Shown here: piece after piece, positions 16,410 through 25,651 of the stretch
Position numbering within the stretch: position 1 is the first letter of the stretch
Layout: every line of letters starts with the position of its first letter
Source: Endozoicomonas euniceicola
GTDB lineage: Bacteria > Pseudomonadota > Gammaproteobacteria > Pseudomonadales > Endozoicomonadaceae
NCBI RefSeq assembly: GCF_025562755.1
Contig: NZ_CP103300.1
Span: 4,651,001 to 4,715,000 of the forward strand
Direction of reading: 5' to 3'
Length of the DNA: 64,000 nt
Notes under the pieces: model-generated
Told to the model about the DNA's origin: nothing
What the model saw: the letters and a program-made list of their open reading frames with translations, nothing else
The model's database searches: none
Position numbers and translations under genes: made by a program

Positions 16410-17726
16410 ATGGGTCTTCGTTTTCGCAAAAGCATAACACTTATACCTGGTGTCAGGGTCAATCTTGGGCTAGAAGGAGCCTCCCTGTCTGTTGGTCCAA
16501 GAGGTGCCTCAGTCAATGTGTCCTCAAGAGGTGTGTACGGGAATGTGGGTATCCCAGGGAGCGGTATTTCATACCGAACTAGACTCGATAATAGAGCTCA
16601 AGGCAACAACTCACAGGCGCGTTCTCAGTCAGAGACTTCCTCTGTTAGTATAAATCTCTCCATAAACGACACTGGGGTAGTGGAAGCCTTTGATGAAAAC
16701 GGCGTTCGATTGCCTCCACGTTATGTTAAGGCAGCAGAACAACAAAATCCGGATGTATATCAGGCTTTCTTGACACAACAGAGAGATAAGATCAATACAC
16801 TGACTCAGGAGTTGACAGGTCTGGTTTTAGCCATTCCTGAACCTAAATACAGACCAACCCTGATCGATCGGCCATTTACTCTACCGATTCCTCAGAAAGA
16901 GCAAAATCCAGTGCTTTTGCCAGAGCAACCCAAAGAGCCAAGCAGGCCAGAAGTTTCTTGGATTGACAATAACATTTCTTTTTTCCGGACACGCAAGGCT
17001 AAGCAGTATGAAAGAAATAAGGAAGAGTATTTACAAGCACTGGCAGACTGGAAGAATCTGCAGGAAAAGCATCAAAGAGAGCAAAGCAGGATAGAGCAAG
17101 CTTATCGGGGGCAAATGACTCGTTACCAGGCAGAAGAAAATGCTCATAATGCTGAAACCCAAGCCCTGCAAAATAAGCGAGAACAATTGCTAAGAGAAGA
17201 CACAGATACCATGTATGCGGTGTTTGAAGATGCTGTTCAAGAAATAGACTGGCCAAGGGAAACTCTGATTTCTTTCAACTTTAGCTCTTGTGGCAAGCAG
17301 CTTTATATCGATGTAGATCTCCCTGAAATTGAAGACTTTCCAGCAAGAGAAGCCAGCATTTCAGGTTCACGATTGCGAATAAAAAAAGTAACTGTTACTC
17401 AGCAACGCAGCATGTATGCTCACCATATCGGGAGCATCGGTCTTCTTCTGTGCGGCATAGGGTTCAACCGATTACCGACCACCAGACAAGTTGTCGTCAG
17501 CGGTTTTTCTCAAAGGAAAGATAACCGTACTGGTTATATCAATGACGAATATTTATATAGTTGCAACATGACTCGTCGACAGTTTAGTCAGTTAAACTTT
17601 GCCAATCTTGCCGAGCTTAATCCCATGGTAGCTTTGGGCCTCGGAGAGCTGCGTTGTAAAATGTCAAAAACTCATATTTTCAAGCCTATAGAACCATTTA
17701 GTGAACAAGAGCAGATTGCACAGTGA
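16410..17726 (+). CDS. DUF4236-domain protein with coiled-coil middle
   Basis: The first about 58 residues (GLRFRKSITLIPGVRVNLG..SLSVGPRGASVNVSSRGVYGNVGIPGSGISY) are a textbook DUF4236 domain. The middle (roughly residues 190-280) is rich in Lys/Glu/Gln and predicts a long coiled coil. The C-terminal third is globular and unrecognised (FSQRKDNRTGYINDEYLYS). DUF4236 proteins recur in Ter and other stress or defence islands; their function is unknown. It precedes the TerY genes by 67 bp and probably belongs to the same operon. Confidence 0.75.
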   Translation: MGLRFRKSITLIPGVRVNLGLEGASLSVGPRGASVNVSSRGVYGNVGIPGSGISYRTRLDNRAQGNNSQARSQSETSSVSINLSINDTGVVEAFDENGVRLPPRYVKAAEQQNPDVYQAFLTQQRDKINTLTQELTGLVLAIPEPKYRPTLIDRPFTLPIPQKEQNPVLLPEQPKEPSRPEVSWIDNNISFFRTRKAKQYERNKEEYLQALADWKNLQEKHQREQSRIEQAYRGQMTRYQAEENAHNAETQALQNKREQLLREDTDTMYAVFEDAVQEIDWPRETLISFNFSSCGKQLYIDVDLPEIEDFPAREASISGSRLRIKKVTVTQQRSMYAHHIGSIGLLLCGIGFNRLPTTRQVVVSGFSQRKDNRTGYINDEYLYSCNMTRRQFSQLNFANLAELNPMVALGLGELRCKMSKTHIFKPIEPFSEQEQIAQ

Positions 17727-17793
17727 AGGATAGACTTCCACTACTCTGCACCAATGCCGGTTCAAATTAATTTATTTAAGGAGTAAAGCCACT

Positions 17794-18432
17794 ATGAGAC
17801 GCCTTCCCGTTTATTTACTCATTGACGTATCGACTTCAATGACTGGAGAGCCTATAGCTGCAGTTCGAAATGGTATTGATACCTTGATTTCCAGTCTTCG
17901 ACAAGACCCCCACGCTCTGGAAACAGCAGCACTGTCAGTGATTGAGTTTGGTTCAGATGCTCAGCAGAGCGTCTCTCTGACTGAATTGATAAACTTTCAG
18001 GCTCCAACCATTGAGGCAAATGGCTGGACTGCAATGGGGGCAGCACTAACCCTGTTGAATGAACGAGTGGCAGCTGAAGTAAAAAAGACAACGCCTGAGA
18101 GCCGTGGTGACTGGAAGCCATTAGTTTTTCTTTTCACTGATGGTATGGCTACTGACGATCTTGAAAAAGGGCTGGCCGATCTAAATAGGTCCCAGCTTGG
18201 AGTTATAGTTGCCTGTGCTGCAGGACCGCATGCGAATCTTGAAGAGTTGAAAAAAATCACTGACTGCGTTGTAAGTCTGGATACCCTTGACAGTGCAGGT
18301 ATAGCCGCCTTCTTTAAGTGGGTTTCAGCATCTGTTAGCACCAGTTCTGTGAAGATCGATCTCACGAAAAAAGACATCTCCACCCTAAGTGAACTTCCTC
18401 CACCTCCTGAAGAAGTGAAGATTATTGATTGA
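17794..18432 (+). CDS. terY: TerY-type von Willebrand factor A protein (copy 1)
   Basis: The 212-residue protein starts MRRLPVYLLIDVSTSMTGEPI, with the MIDAS motif DVSTS, a later Thr in GWTAMGAAL and FTDGMATDD. The C-terminal tail is proline-rich (LPPPPEEVKIID). TerY proteins bind divalent cations through the MIDAS and work with a PP2C phosphatase and a kinase in the TerY-P triad. AAGGAG lies upstream. Three consecutive paralogues occur here. Confidence 0.88.
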   Translation: MRRLPVYLLIDVSTSMTGEPIAAVRNGIDTLISSLRQDPHALETAALSVIEFGSDAQQSVSLTELINFQAPTIEANGWTAMGAALTLLNERVAAEVKKTTPESRGDWKPLVFLFTDGMATDDLEKGLADLNRSQLGVIVACAAGPHANLEELKKITDCVVSLDTLDSAGIAAFFKWVSASVSTSSVKIDLTKKDISTLSELPPPPEEVKIID

Positions 18433-18466
18433 CCCAGTTGAAATTTACTTTTGAAGTGAGAGCACA

Positions 18467-19114
18467 ATGTCTCGACGATTACCTGTATACCTACTTATAG
18501 ACTCTTCCGGCAGTATGGCGGGGGAACCTATTCATGCTGTCAATGTGGGGCTTAGCTCATTGATTGCCGGACTACGTCAGGATCCTTACGCACTTGAATC
18601 AGTGGCTCTGTCAATAATTACATTCAGCAATACTATTCAAGAACTATTCCCCTTGACGCCACTGGAAGATGTGCAAGTCCCTGAAATTGTCTTACCAAGA
18701 AGTGGAGCGACACATCTTGGGGAAGCACTTGAAATACTATGCAAAAAGGTGGAGGAGGATGTGAAAAAATCCACTTCTGCAAGCAAGGGTGATTTTCGAC
18801 CCATGCTATTTGTACTGACTGATGGCAAGCCCAGTGACTTGCAGCTTTTTGAGCAAATGTCGAATAAAGTGAAACAAGCTAATTTCGCTACGATAGTAGG
18901 CTGTGCTGCTGGACCTAAAGCCAAATCGGAGTTTTTACAGAAGTTGACCAGCACCGTTGTAACTCTCGATACCATGGACTCATCAGCTTTCAGCGTATTC
19001 TTTAAATGGGTATCCGACTCTATTGCAGCGGGCAGCCAATCAGCGGGAGTATCCATGAATACAAGTAATGGAACACTGCCACCACCACCGGAAGAAATTC
19101 AGTTGGTATTGTAA
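18467..19114 (+). CDS. terY: TerY-type von Willebrand factor A protein (copy 2)
   Basis: The 215-residue paralogue has MSRRLPVYLLIDSSGSMAGEPIHAV (MIDAS DSSGS), SGATHLGEAL and VLTDGKPSD, with the same LPPPPEEIQLVL tail as copy 1. The shared proline tail in copies 1 and 2 but not copy 3 suggests they form a pair or bind the same partner. Confidence 0.88.
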   Translation: MSRRLPVYLLIDSSGSMAGEPIHAVNVGLSSLIAGLRQDPYALESVALSIITFSNTIQELFPLTPLEDVQVPEIVLPRSGATHLGEALEILCKKVEEDVKKSTSASKGDFRPMLFVLTDGKPSDLQLFEQMSNKVKQANFATIVGCAAGPKAKSEFLQKLTSTVVTLDTMDSSAFSVFFKWVSDSIAAGSQSAGVSMNTSNGTLPPPPEEIQLVL

Positions 19115-19129
19115 ATAAAGGAAGAAAAT

Positions 19130-20161
19130 ATGCGCCGATTACCTGTCTATTTCGTTCTGGATGTATCCGAGTCAATGGCTGGTACTCCTTTGCTCCAGTT
19201 AGAGAGTGGTATGGAACAGATCGTTCGATCTTTACGTACTGATCCTCATGCCTTGGAAACCGTTTATTTATCAGTGATCGCTTTTGCCGGAAAAGCAGAC
19301 GTTATCGCTCCCCTGATTGATGTAGTTAGCTTTTATCCTCCCCGATTACCAATGGGCAGTGGCACCGCTTTAGGGGATGCTCTTAACTGTTTGATGAACA
19401 GCATTGAGAGAGACGTGGTTAAAACAACCCCTGACCGTCGCGGAGACTGGAAACCAGTAGTATTTTTAATGACTGATGGTCATCCCACTGACAATACTGA
19501 TTCAGCGATTGAACGGTGGAAAAATCAATTTGCTCACAGAGTACAGTTAGTAGCTATTACCCTTGGTAATCAAGCTGGTACATCTGTACTTTCAAAACTC
19601 ACTGATGACGTGCTCTGTTATGAAGGGAATGACGGTAAAACCTTTAAGCAATTCATTGATTGGATTAGTGCGTCTGTTACAGCCACTAGCCACGCTGTAG
19701 AGTCTAATAATGATGGATTATCATTGGCCAAGAAGCCTTCAAACCTCACGTTGGTGAAAGATTTTCCTGAACATAAAGAGCGTACGATAGATGAATCTGT
19801 TGTGGTTCTGCGTGGGCGTTGCCAGAAGAGCGAACGGCCTTATCTGATTAAATATAACCGCAGTGAGGATGCTGGCTTCAGTGGAAAGGAATTCGAACTC
19901 GAAGGAGCCTTTCCCATTGAAGAAAGTTTTTTTGCCTGGTCTGTATCAAGTGAAAGTGACTCTCAGGTAAATACCGAACAACTTGTGGGGGTTCCTCCCT
20001 GCCCTCATTGCGGCAATGCTACTGCTTTTGCTATGTGCTCTTGTGGAAAATTGCTTTGTATAAATGAACCAGGTGTTCACACCTGCCCTTGGTGTAAAAA
20101 TGAAATAGAGTTTTCTGGCGAAGGTAGTGGTGGTTTTGATGTAGCACGAGGTAGAGGTTGA
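19130..20161 (+). CDS. terY: TerY-type VWA protein with C-terminal zinc ribbon (copy 3)
   Basis: The 343-residue protein has an N-terminal VWA domain (MRRLPVYFVLDVSESMAGTPL, MIDAS DVSES, GSGTALGDAL, MTDGHPTDN). An additional domain (about residues 215-285) follows, then a C-terminal zinc ribbon CPHCGNATAFAMCSCGKLLC...CPWCKNEI. This longer TerY is the form usually encoded next to the phosphatase and kinase of the TerY-P triad. Its stop overlaps the phosphatase start by 4 nt (ATGA type). Confidence 0.88.
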   Translation: MRRLPVYFVLDVSESMAGTPLLQLESGMEQIVRSLRTDPHALETVYLSVIAFAGKADVIAPLIDVVSFYPPRLPMGSGTALGDALNCLMNSIERDVVKTTPDRRGDWKPVVFLMTDGHPTDNTDSAIERWKNQFAHRVQLVAITLGNQAGTSVLSKLTDDVLCYEGNDGKTFKQFIDWISASVTATSHAVESNNDGLSLAKKPSNLTLVKDFPEHKERTIDESVVVLRGRCQKSERPYLIKYNRSEDAGFSGKEFELEGAFPIEESFFAWSVSSESDSQVNTEQLVGVPPCPHCGNATAFAMCSCGKLLCINEPGVHTCPWCKNEIEFSGEGSGGFDVARGRG

Positions 20162-22077
20162 TGCAGCAACTGCAGACAGTATCATCCGATGAAATCCAAA
20201 AACTTGTAACCACTCTTGGGTATCAACCAAATGAGGTGCTGGAAGTTCAGCTGTCAAAGGATGAGACATTCCAACTGGTCTTCTCAGCCGTTAAGTGTAT
20301 TGTCTTGAAACATGCCGAGGGGCTCAACTTGTCGCCTGAAGCTCTGAGCAGTGAAGCTGTGACCATTAAAACACCAGAGGGAACCGTAAGTGAATGCGCT
20401 GAGAGTCAAACACCAGCTGATAACCACTTAAAGGAGGGACTTCAGGAGCCATCAGCGAAAACAATACCTGCCTCTGGTGAACCAGCAGCTTCGGAAGCTA
20501 ACATATCCCACCACTCCCAGAGCAAGAAGTTAAAACAGTCGCTTGAGGAAAAAACTGGAGAGATACAGGAAGTTTTTCCCCTTGATACTTCGACAGAAAA
20601 GCCCCAGACAAGAACTGAATTTGATGAGAGTGACTCTGGAGCTAAGTCGTCAGAGCAACCAGTAGTTGAACAGGCTGAGCCAGAAGAGAGCCATGCATTA
20701 CCTAAGCATGAGGCACCTTCGGCAAAAAAAAGCATTGATGAAGAGGAAAGTACAGAACCTCCGAAACCATCAGTGATAAACCCTCCTTTGAATAATGGGC
20801 AGGCAAGCGAAAATTCACCAACTGATGTAAAAAACTCTGCTTGTGACAAGGAGGAGGACGAATTGACTCAATCAATAGACAAAAGAACCCTGCGCACCAA
20901 TATGCCAAACGGCATGTGTGGTCGGGAATATAGTCAGCCTATAGCGATTGACAGGCTACATGTAGAAAAGTTTTTTATACCTGAGGAGCTTGGTCTGTCA
21001 TTTGACAGAAAAGCTGGCCTGCTCACTGGCTCTCCAAAACAGGACGGTGACTTCGAGATCAGATTAGAAGGTTGCATAGTGCCGGAAAGCCCCAGTGATG
21101 TACGGGAAGAGGTTTTTGTAATTGCGCGGCTCACTGTTAATCCTGACCCTCGCTCGCTTTGGAAGGAGATACCCTCAGATGAAGAGGCAAAATTCCATAA
21201 ACCAGATTTTGATAGCTGTAGTAAAGACATTGGTAATATTCGCATGTTGGCTGCAAGTCAACGTGGTCGTAGTCATGCACATAAAGGAACACATCGCGAT
21301 GATGAGGCTGGCATAAAATATCTTGAGGAAAGTGGTTGGTACATACTTGCTGTGGCAGATGGAGCTGGCAGTTGTGAATATTCGAGACAAGGTTCAAAAC
21401 TCGCTGTTAACGTAGCGATTCATCACCTGACTGAAGCGTTAAATGGCGAAGTTGGAAAAAGGCTGGAAATGACCTTGCTGGGGCAGGAGGACCTTCGGAA
21501 TTTAGGTAAAGATGCTAAGGAAGCTTCTGCTGAAACCTTGATCAGGGCTGCAAGTAAAGCGGCTAAAAGCATTGAGGAAGAAGCCCGACGTCATGAGTTA
21601 AATGCTAAGGATTTCTCAACAACCCTCCTTTTGTTGATTTATAAACCAACTGAAAAGGGGCATCTTGTCGTTTCATTCTCTATTGGTGATGGTGCTATTG
21701 CTGCTTACTCCCATGAGGATGGAGTAAAGCTACTATGTAACCCTGACAGTGGTGAATTTGCAGGGCAGACACGCTTTCTTGATAGCTCTGTTGTTCATTC
21801 AAAAAATGTGCATCAGCGTATCAAGGCATGCCTGATACCCAAGTTTACATCATTGATGGCTATGACTGATGGAATCACCGATGCAAAATTCGAAACAGAG
21901 TTGATGTTGAGCCAAGATGAGCCCTGGCGTCATCTTTGGGGTGAAATTGAACCAAATTTAAAGGGAGATACTGAAACAGCAAAACAATCTGTGCTTGAAT
22001 GGCTTAATTTTTGGGTGCCTGGTAATCACGATGATCGCTCAATCGCCCTTATTAGAGGAGATGAGTCGTATGAGTGA
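20158..22077 (+). CDS. PP2C-type protein phosphatase of the TerY-P triad, with long acidic N-terminal region
   Basis: The C-terminal about 270 residues are a PP2C domain: AASQRGRSHAHKGTHRDDE, VADGAGSCEYSRQGS (metal-binding Asp), SFSIGDGAIAAY, MAMTDGITDAKFE and GNHDDRSIALI. Before it lies a low-complexity Glu/Ser/Lys-rich stretch (about residues 80-245) and a small beta domain of cadherin/Ig-like putative-fold type (AGLLTGSPKQDGDFEIRL). The enzyme should reverse the kinase encoded next. It overlaps both neighbours by a few bases. Confidence 0.85.
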   Translation: MMQQLQTVSSDEIQKLVTTLGYQPNEVLEVQLSKDETFQLVFSAVKCIVLKHAEGLNLSPEALSSEAVTIKTPEGTVSECAESQTPADNHLKEGLQEPSAKTIPASGEPAASEANISHHSQSKKLKQSLEEKTGEIQEVFPLDTSTEKPQTRTEFDESDSGAKSSEQPVVEQAEPEESHALPKHEAPSAKKSIDEEESTEPPKPSVINPPLNNGQASENSPTDVKNSACDKEEDELTQSIDKRTLRTNMPNGMCGREYSQPIAIDRLHVEKFFIPEELGLSFDRKAGLLTGSPKQDGDFEIRLEGCIVPESPSDVREEVFVIARLTVNPDPRSLWKEIPSDEEAKFHKPDFDSCSKDIGNIRMLAASQRGRSHAHKGTHRDDEAGIKYLEESGWYILAVADGAGSCEYSRQGSKLAVNVAIHHLTEALNGEVGKRLEMTLLGQEDLRNLGKDAKEASAETLIRAASKAAKSIEEEARRHELNAKDFSTTLLLLIYKPTEKGHLVVSFSIGDGAIAAYSHEDGVKLLCNPDSGEFAGQTRFLDSSVVHSKNVHQRIKACLIPKFTSLMAMTDGITDAKFETELMLSQDEPWRHLWGEIEPNLKGDTETAKQSVLEWLNFWVPGNHDDRSIALIRGDESYE

Positions 22078-23566
22078 CATTGTGCGCATCGCCCTATCTG
22101 ATGGTAATTATATTGAGTATGTAGATGAGTTAATTGGCTCCGGAGCCATGAAAGATGTCTATTTTACGCCATGTAAAACCAAGGTTGTTGCATTTTACCG
22201 TGATCCTCAGGGTGCTGCTGCACGTGATCGACTCGAAATGATTACAGGCGTTTACCGTGAGCGAATATTCAACGCACAGGGAGGTGATTACTGGAAAGAC
22301 ATGTTCTGCTGGCCTGAAAAGATAGTAGAGCATGAAGGAAAGCTTGGGCTGGTGATGCCAGTCTACCCCAAACACTTTTTCTTTGAATTTGGCAGTGTTA
22401 ATGACGATATGCTGGGTATCAGAGGAAAGGAAAAGCAGGGTAAATGGTATGCATCGTCAAATAATCAGACAAAGTTTTTAGATCCTCGGGAACGTGGCAA
22501 CTGGTTAAATTATTTACAAATTTGTTTGAAGATTTCTCGCACTGTCAGGCGAATGCATGCTGCTGGACTGGCTCACTCGGATCTGAGTTATAAAAATGTA
22601 CTGGTGGCTCCGACGTTAGCTCAGACTTGCGTTATTGATGTTGATGGACTTGTTGTACCGGGGAAGTATCCGCCAGATGTGGTTGGTACTCCTGACTTTA
22701 TTGCACCAGAATGTGTAGCTACCGCACACCTTGATAAAGATGACCCCCTGCGGGCGTTGCCCAGCATTCAAACAGACCGACACGCTCTTGCAGTGTTGAT
22801 ATACCAATATCTTTTGCTTCGCCATCCTCTGCGCGGTGACAAAGTGCATGCTCTTGACCCCCATGAAGATGAAACTCTGGCCATGGGAGAAAAAGCCCTA
22901 TTTATCGAACACCCAGATAATCCGGGAAATCGTATCAAGCTAGATGATGTCAGGGATAGTGAGCTTCCCTGGAAAGATATTGGCAAACTACCATATACCA
23001 TTACAGGGCCTTACCTGAGCAAACTATTTGAACGATCATTTATTGACGGTTTGCACAACCCAAATTCCAGACCAACTGCTGATGAGTGGGAAGCAGCACT
23101 GATCAAAACATTGGATTTGATCCAGCCATGTGAAAACGGGTGCTGTAGCCAAAGCTGGTATATTTTCGACAATACAACCAGCCCTGCTTGCCCGTTTTGT
23201 TCGACCAAGTATAAGGGGCAGTTACCTGTATTAAACCTCTATTCATCCAGAGACGGAAAGAGCTTCAAGCCAGATAATCATCGGTTAATGGTTTACCGGG
23301 ATCAGTCATTGTTTCCCTACCATGTAAATCGGCAGCTTGTTCCAAATGAGCGTTTGGCTGATGAGCATAAGAAAAGAGTGGGTTATTTTATATATCACAA
23401 TGATAAATGGTTGCTAGTTAATGAAAATATACCTGAGCTGACTGACGCAGCTAATAAGCGTCTTATTCCGCTGGGCGGTCATATAGAGCTTCGAGACAAC
23501 CTGCAACTACTGTGTAGCAAAAAACCTGGAGGACGATTGTTTGTCGTTCAGTTGGTTCATGGGTAG
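22070..23566 (+). CDS. Eukaryotic-type protein kinase of the TerY-P triad, with zinc ribbon and C-terminal domain
   Basis: The 498-residue protein has a glycine loop (GSGAMKDVYF), the catalytic loop HSDLSYKNVLV (Asp and Asn present) and DVDG in place of DFG. PDFIAPE serves as the activation-segment end. The usual VAIK lysine is not obvious (VVAFYRD). A zinc ribbon follows (CENGCCSQSWYIFDN..CPFCSTKY) and then a C-terminal beta domain (LNLYSSRDGKSF). ATG 22070 is chosen because AGAGGAG lies 9 nt before it, with the start overlapping the phosphatase stop. Together with the phosphatase and TerY it would form a cytosolic phospho-signalling unit. Confidence 0.85.
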   Translation: MSDIVRIALSDGNYIEYVDELIGSGAMKDVYFTPCKTKVVAFYRDPQGAAARDRLEMITGVYRERIFNAQGGDYWKDMFCWPEKIVEHEGKLGLVMPVYPKHFFFEFGSVNDDMLGIRGKEKQGKWYASSNNQTKFLDPRERGNWLNYLQICLKISRTVRRMHAAGLAHSDLSYKNVLVAPTLAQTCVIDVDGLVVPGKYPPDVVGTPDFIAPECVATAHLDKDDPLRALPSIQTDRHALAVLIYQYLLLRHPLRGDKVHALDPHEDETLAMGEKALFIEHPDNPGNRIKLDDVRDSELPWKDIGKLPYTITGPYLSKLFERSFIDGLHNPNSRPTADEWEAALIKTLDLIQPCENGCCSQSWYIFDNTTSPACPFCSTKYKGQLPVLNLYSSRDGKSFKPDNHRLMVYRDQSLFPYHVNRQLVPNERLADEHKKRVGYFIYHNDKWLLVNENIPELTDAANKRLIPLGGHIELRDNLQLLCSKKPGGRLFVVQLVHG

Positions 23567-23619
23567 TACTCCATCTCGCTCAAAATGACATTTTTGCAAA
23601 ATCGAAACAAACGACGGAG

Positions 23620-24100
23620 TTACGATTCGAATTAAATATCATGCCCGGTTGATTGGCGGCGCTGGTTAATATATGACCCACCCTGCTGTTCAGGATTGCC
23701 CACCTCTACCGCTGAAATGACCCACGGTGTTGATTGAGTCACACAACCATTCAAGCCCGAAGGTTGTTGGCAAGACGTTCGACAGTGCCAGGGCTCACAG
23801 AGCAGCATGGCGGGTCACGAAAAACAGCAGAGTGGGCAGCTCAGAGAATTAGAGGTGGGCATTTTGACTAGCGCAACTAGTTGACTGACGATGAGTGAAA
23901 AATGCTTGAAGTCCTGATCAAACAAGAGAAATCCAAAGTTGCACAGCATAAGAAACGTCGAGCAGGAATTCTTCTGGCTATTGATGAAAACCAGCGTCTC
24001 TTCTGACTCACGAGCAGGTAGCAAAGGCGTTTCGTGTCAGGCCAGTTACTCCGCCTTTGTTAAAGCCTTGTTGAAGAAAGTTTAGAAGTCGTCGTCAACG
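23620..24100 (+). pseudogene. Decayed transposase and IS remnants downstream of the kinase
   Basis: No intact gene is present. Around 23901-24005 the translation reads MLEVLIKQEKSKVAQHKKRR then AGILLAIDENQRL and stops. After a frame change it continues LTHEQVAKAFRVRPVT. Together this resembles the N-terminal helix-turn-helix of an IS630-type transposase. The preceding 250 bp look like other eroded IS material. The family is uncertain. Confidence 0.4.
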
Positions 24101-24103
24101 GCA

Positions 24104-24142
24104 AGTAAGAGTAGTGCAGATTGGGCTCGAACTACTCTTACT
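24104..24142. terminator. 12-bp inverted repeat between Ter block and membrane-protein gene
   Basis: AGTAAGAGTAGT (24104-24115) is repeated inverted as ACTACTCTTACT (24131-24142), a perfect stem with a 15-nt loop. It lies just past the stop of the leftward gene at 24150 and so may serve as its terminator. Confidence 0.5.
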
Positions 24143-24149
24143 GAACTAA

Positions 24150-24998
24150 TCACGCTGAGCTGCAAATCTTGAGTTCACAGTTTTGAACTTTCACCGGAGT
24201 ATTTGGGAATAGCTCTGACTTTGTTCCTAGCTTGATATCAAGCATGAAAAATCTATCTGATTCAACTGTTAACGTGGCTACTTCTTTTTCCAGAGCCATA
24301 CCGCTTTTCTTCAATAGAATATCCATATCCGGAGAATATCCAATACTAATAGGATCATTTCCCATTGTTAGAGTATATTTGTTATTTACTTTGGATAAGT
24401 TAATACCAGTCTCCTTAAAAACGTCAGAATATTCTGTGATTTCTATCCAGCTTTTTCTCATCAATTCTTCAGCTGAGGCAACGACCAAACCGATCGCAGC
24501 TCCTGTGATAACAACACCTGTTGTGTATCCCAAGTTTATGTACATAATAATGCAGCCTAAGGTTGCACCCAAGGCTCCTGCAATAATAGAATGCTTTTTA
24601 TCAAGATTAGGAATCTGCTTGGAAACTACGAAACCTGCAGCCGCACCGCTAATAGCCCAGCCAATAATACGGCCAAAATCACCACTTCCCAAAATATTAA
24701 TTGAGAACAAGGCAGCTAAACCACCTAGCCCTCCCAAAAATGCACCAAGTATTAGGGATTGTTTGATTTTTGTGGCACGAAAAAAGTTTTTGGACTGATA
24801 GTAACTTTGCGCACAAACAATCAATGCTCCAATTAGTGCTGCATCCAAAGCACCAGAATAAACCCAGCTGGAAAATGTACTTTCATTGAAGTTGAATAGT
24901 CCTGCTAGCATTCCACTTAATAGGCCACCAACACCACCTGCCAGCATAAAGAAACGTGTTTTTTTTGAACTGAATGTTTTAATTACTTCGTTATTCAT
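24150..24998 (-). CDS. Glycine-rich multi-pass membrane protein with FHA-like C-terminal tail
   Basis: The 282-residue protein has about six hydrophobic, glycine-rich segments over residues 15-185 (GGVGGLLSGMLAGLF, GAFLGGLGGLAALF, GALGATLGCIIMY). It ends in a soluble domain of about 85 residues. The tail (YTLTMGNDPISIGYSPDMDILL..FFMLDIKLGTKSELFPN) has the rhythm of a forkhead-associated (phosphothreonine-binding) domain, but the match is by eye only. Placed next to a kinase/phosphatase pair, a membrane FHA protein would be a natural docking partner; this is inference. Confidence 0.55.
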   Translation of the reverse strand: MNNEVIKTFSSKKTRFFMLAGGVGGLLSGMLAGLFNFNESTFSSWVYSGALDAALIGALIVCAQSYYQSKNFFRATKIKQSLILGAFLGGLGGLAALFSINILGSGDFGRIIGWAISGAAAGFVVSKQIPNLDKKHSIIAGALGATLGCIIMYINLGYTTGVVITGAAIGLVVASAEELMRKSWIEITEYSDVFKETGINLSKVNNKYTLTMGNDPISIGYSPDMDILLKKSGMALEKEVATLTVESDRFFMLDIKLGTKSELFPNTPVKVQNCELKICSSA

Positions 24999-25437
24999 TG
25001 CTATTCCTGATTATAAATTCCTACTTGTTTTTTATTACAAAAAAACAACATAAGGAAAAATGCCAACATCTACCTATATGCTTATCATTTAATGTTAAAA
25101 CTTAAATGCCATTTAACTAAGCAATAGAGCCATAACGTGCTGTAAGCTAAAAAGTGTCCATCCGAAAACCTTTAATTCCTTGGCTGAATAAGCATGGAAT
25201 GCTTTTTATAAGATCGAAGATTTTTTCTTGTTAATCGGTTATAAGTAGAACTCCAAAAGGAGGATTCCGTACATACACTGAGGAGTATCGGTGTAATCTG
25301 ATAATAACGAATCATGAAGTAATGTCTATAGGTAAATGCCTGATTTATAGTTTATTGGTTTGTACGCGTTATAAGTAACAACTGTCGTCTTGTATCATCT
25401 CCTGCTTCATTTATGCATGTAAGCCGCCAGGACATTA
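24999..25437. other. AT-rich gap, no gene seen
   Basis: About 440 bp of AT-rich sequence lies between the membrane-protein gene and the remnant at 25438. No frame with a ribosome site and protein-like composition was found. It presumably holds the leftward promoter. Confidence 0.4.
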
Positions 25438-25626
25438 TGCAGATTAATGCTTTAAGGCGAGAACAAGGTTTGCTCAACCGGCTCGAAGATTGGAAAGATG
25501 TTTACAAGTTTGCTGATCCAGCTTTACATGGAGTACTGAATCTTTGCTAGCAAAAAGGCAAACAGGCACCTGAAGTTGGTTATGAAATAAGAACTGAACA
25601 AGGTGAATACGTTACCACTCTGTAAC
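25438..25626 (+). pseudogene. Remnant 3' end of an unknown gene with an internal stop
   Basis: The frame reads MQINALRREQGLLNRLEDW, then KFADPALHGVLNLC followed by TAG (25552-25554). It continues in phase QKGKQAPEVGYEIRTEQGEYVTTL to a TAA at the IS66 edge. The clean protein-like reading on both sides of the stop suggests a nonsense-mutated or truncated gene. No family is recognised. Confidence 0.4.
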
Positions 25627-25651
25627 CGTTCAAACAGGGTACAGACTCCCC

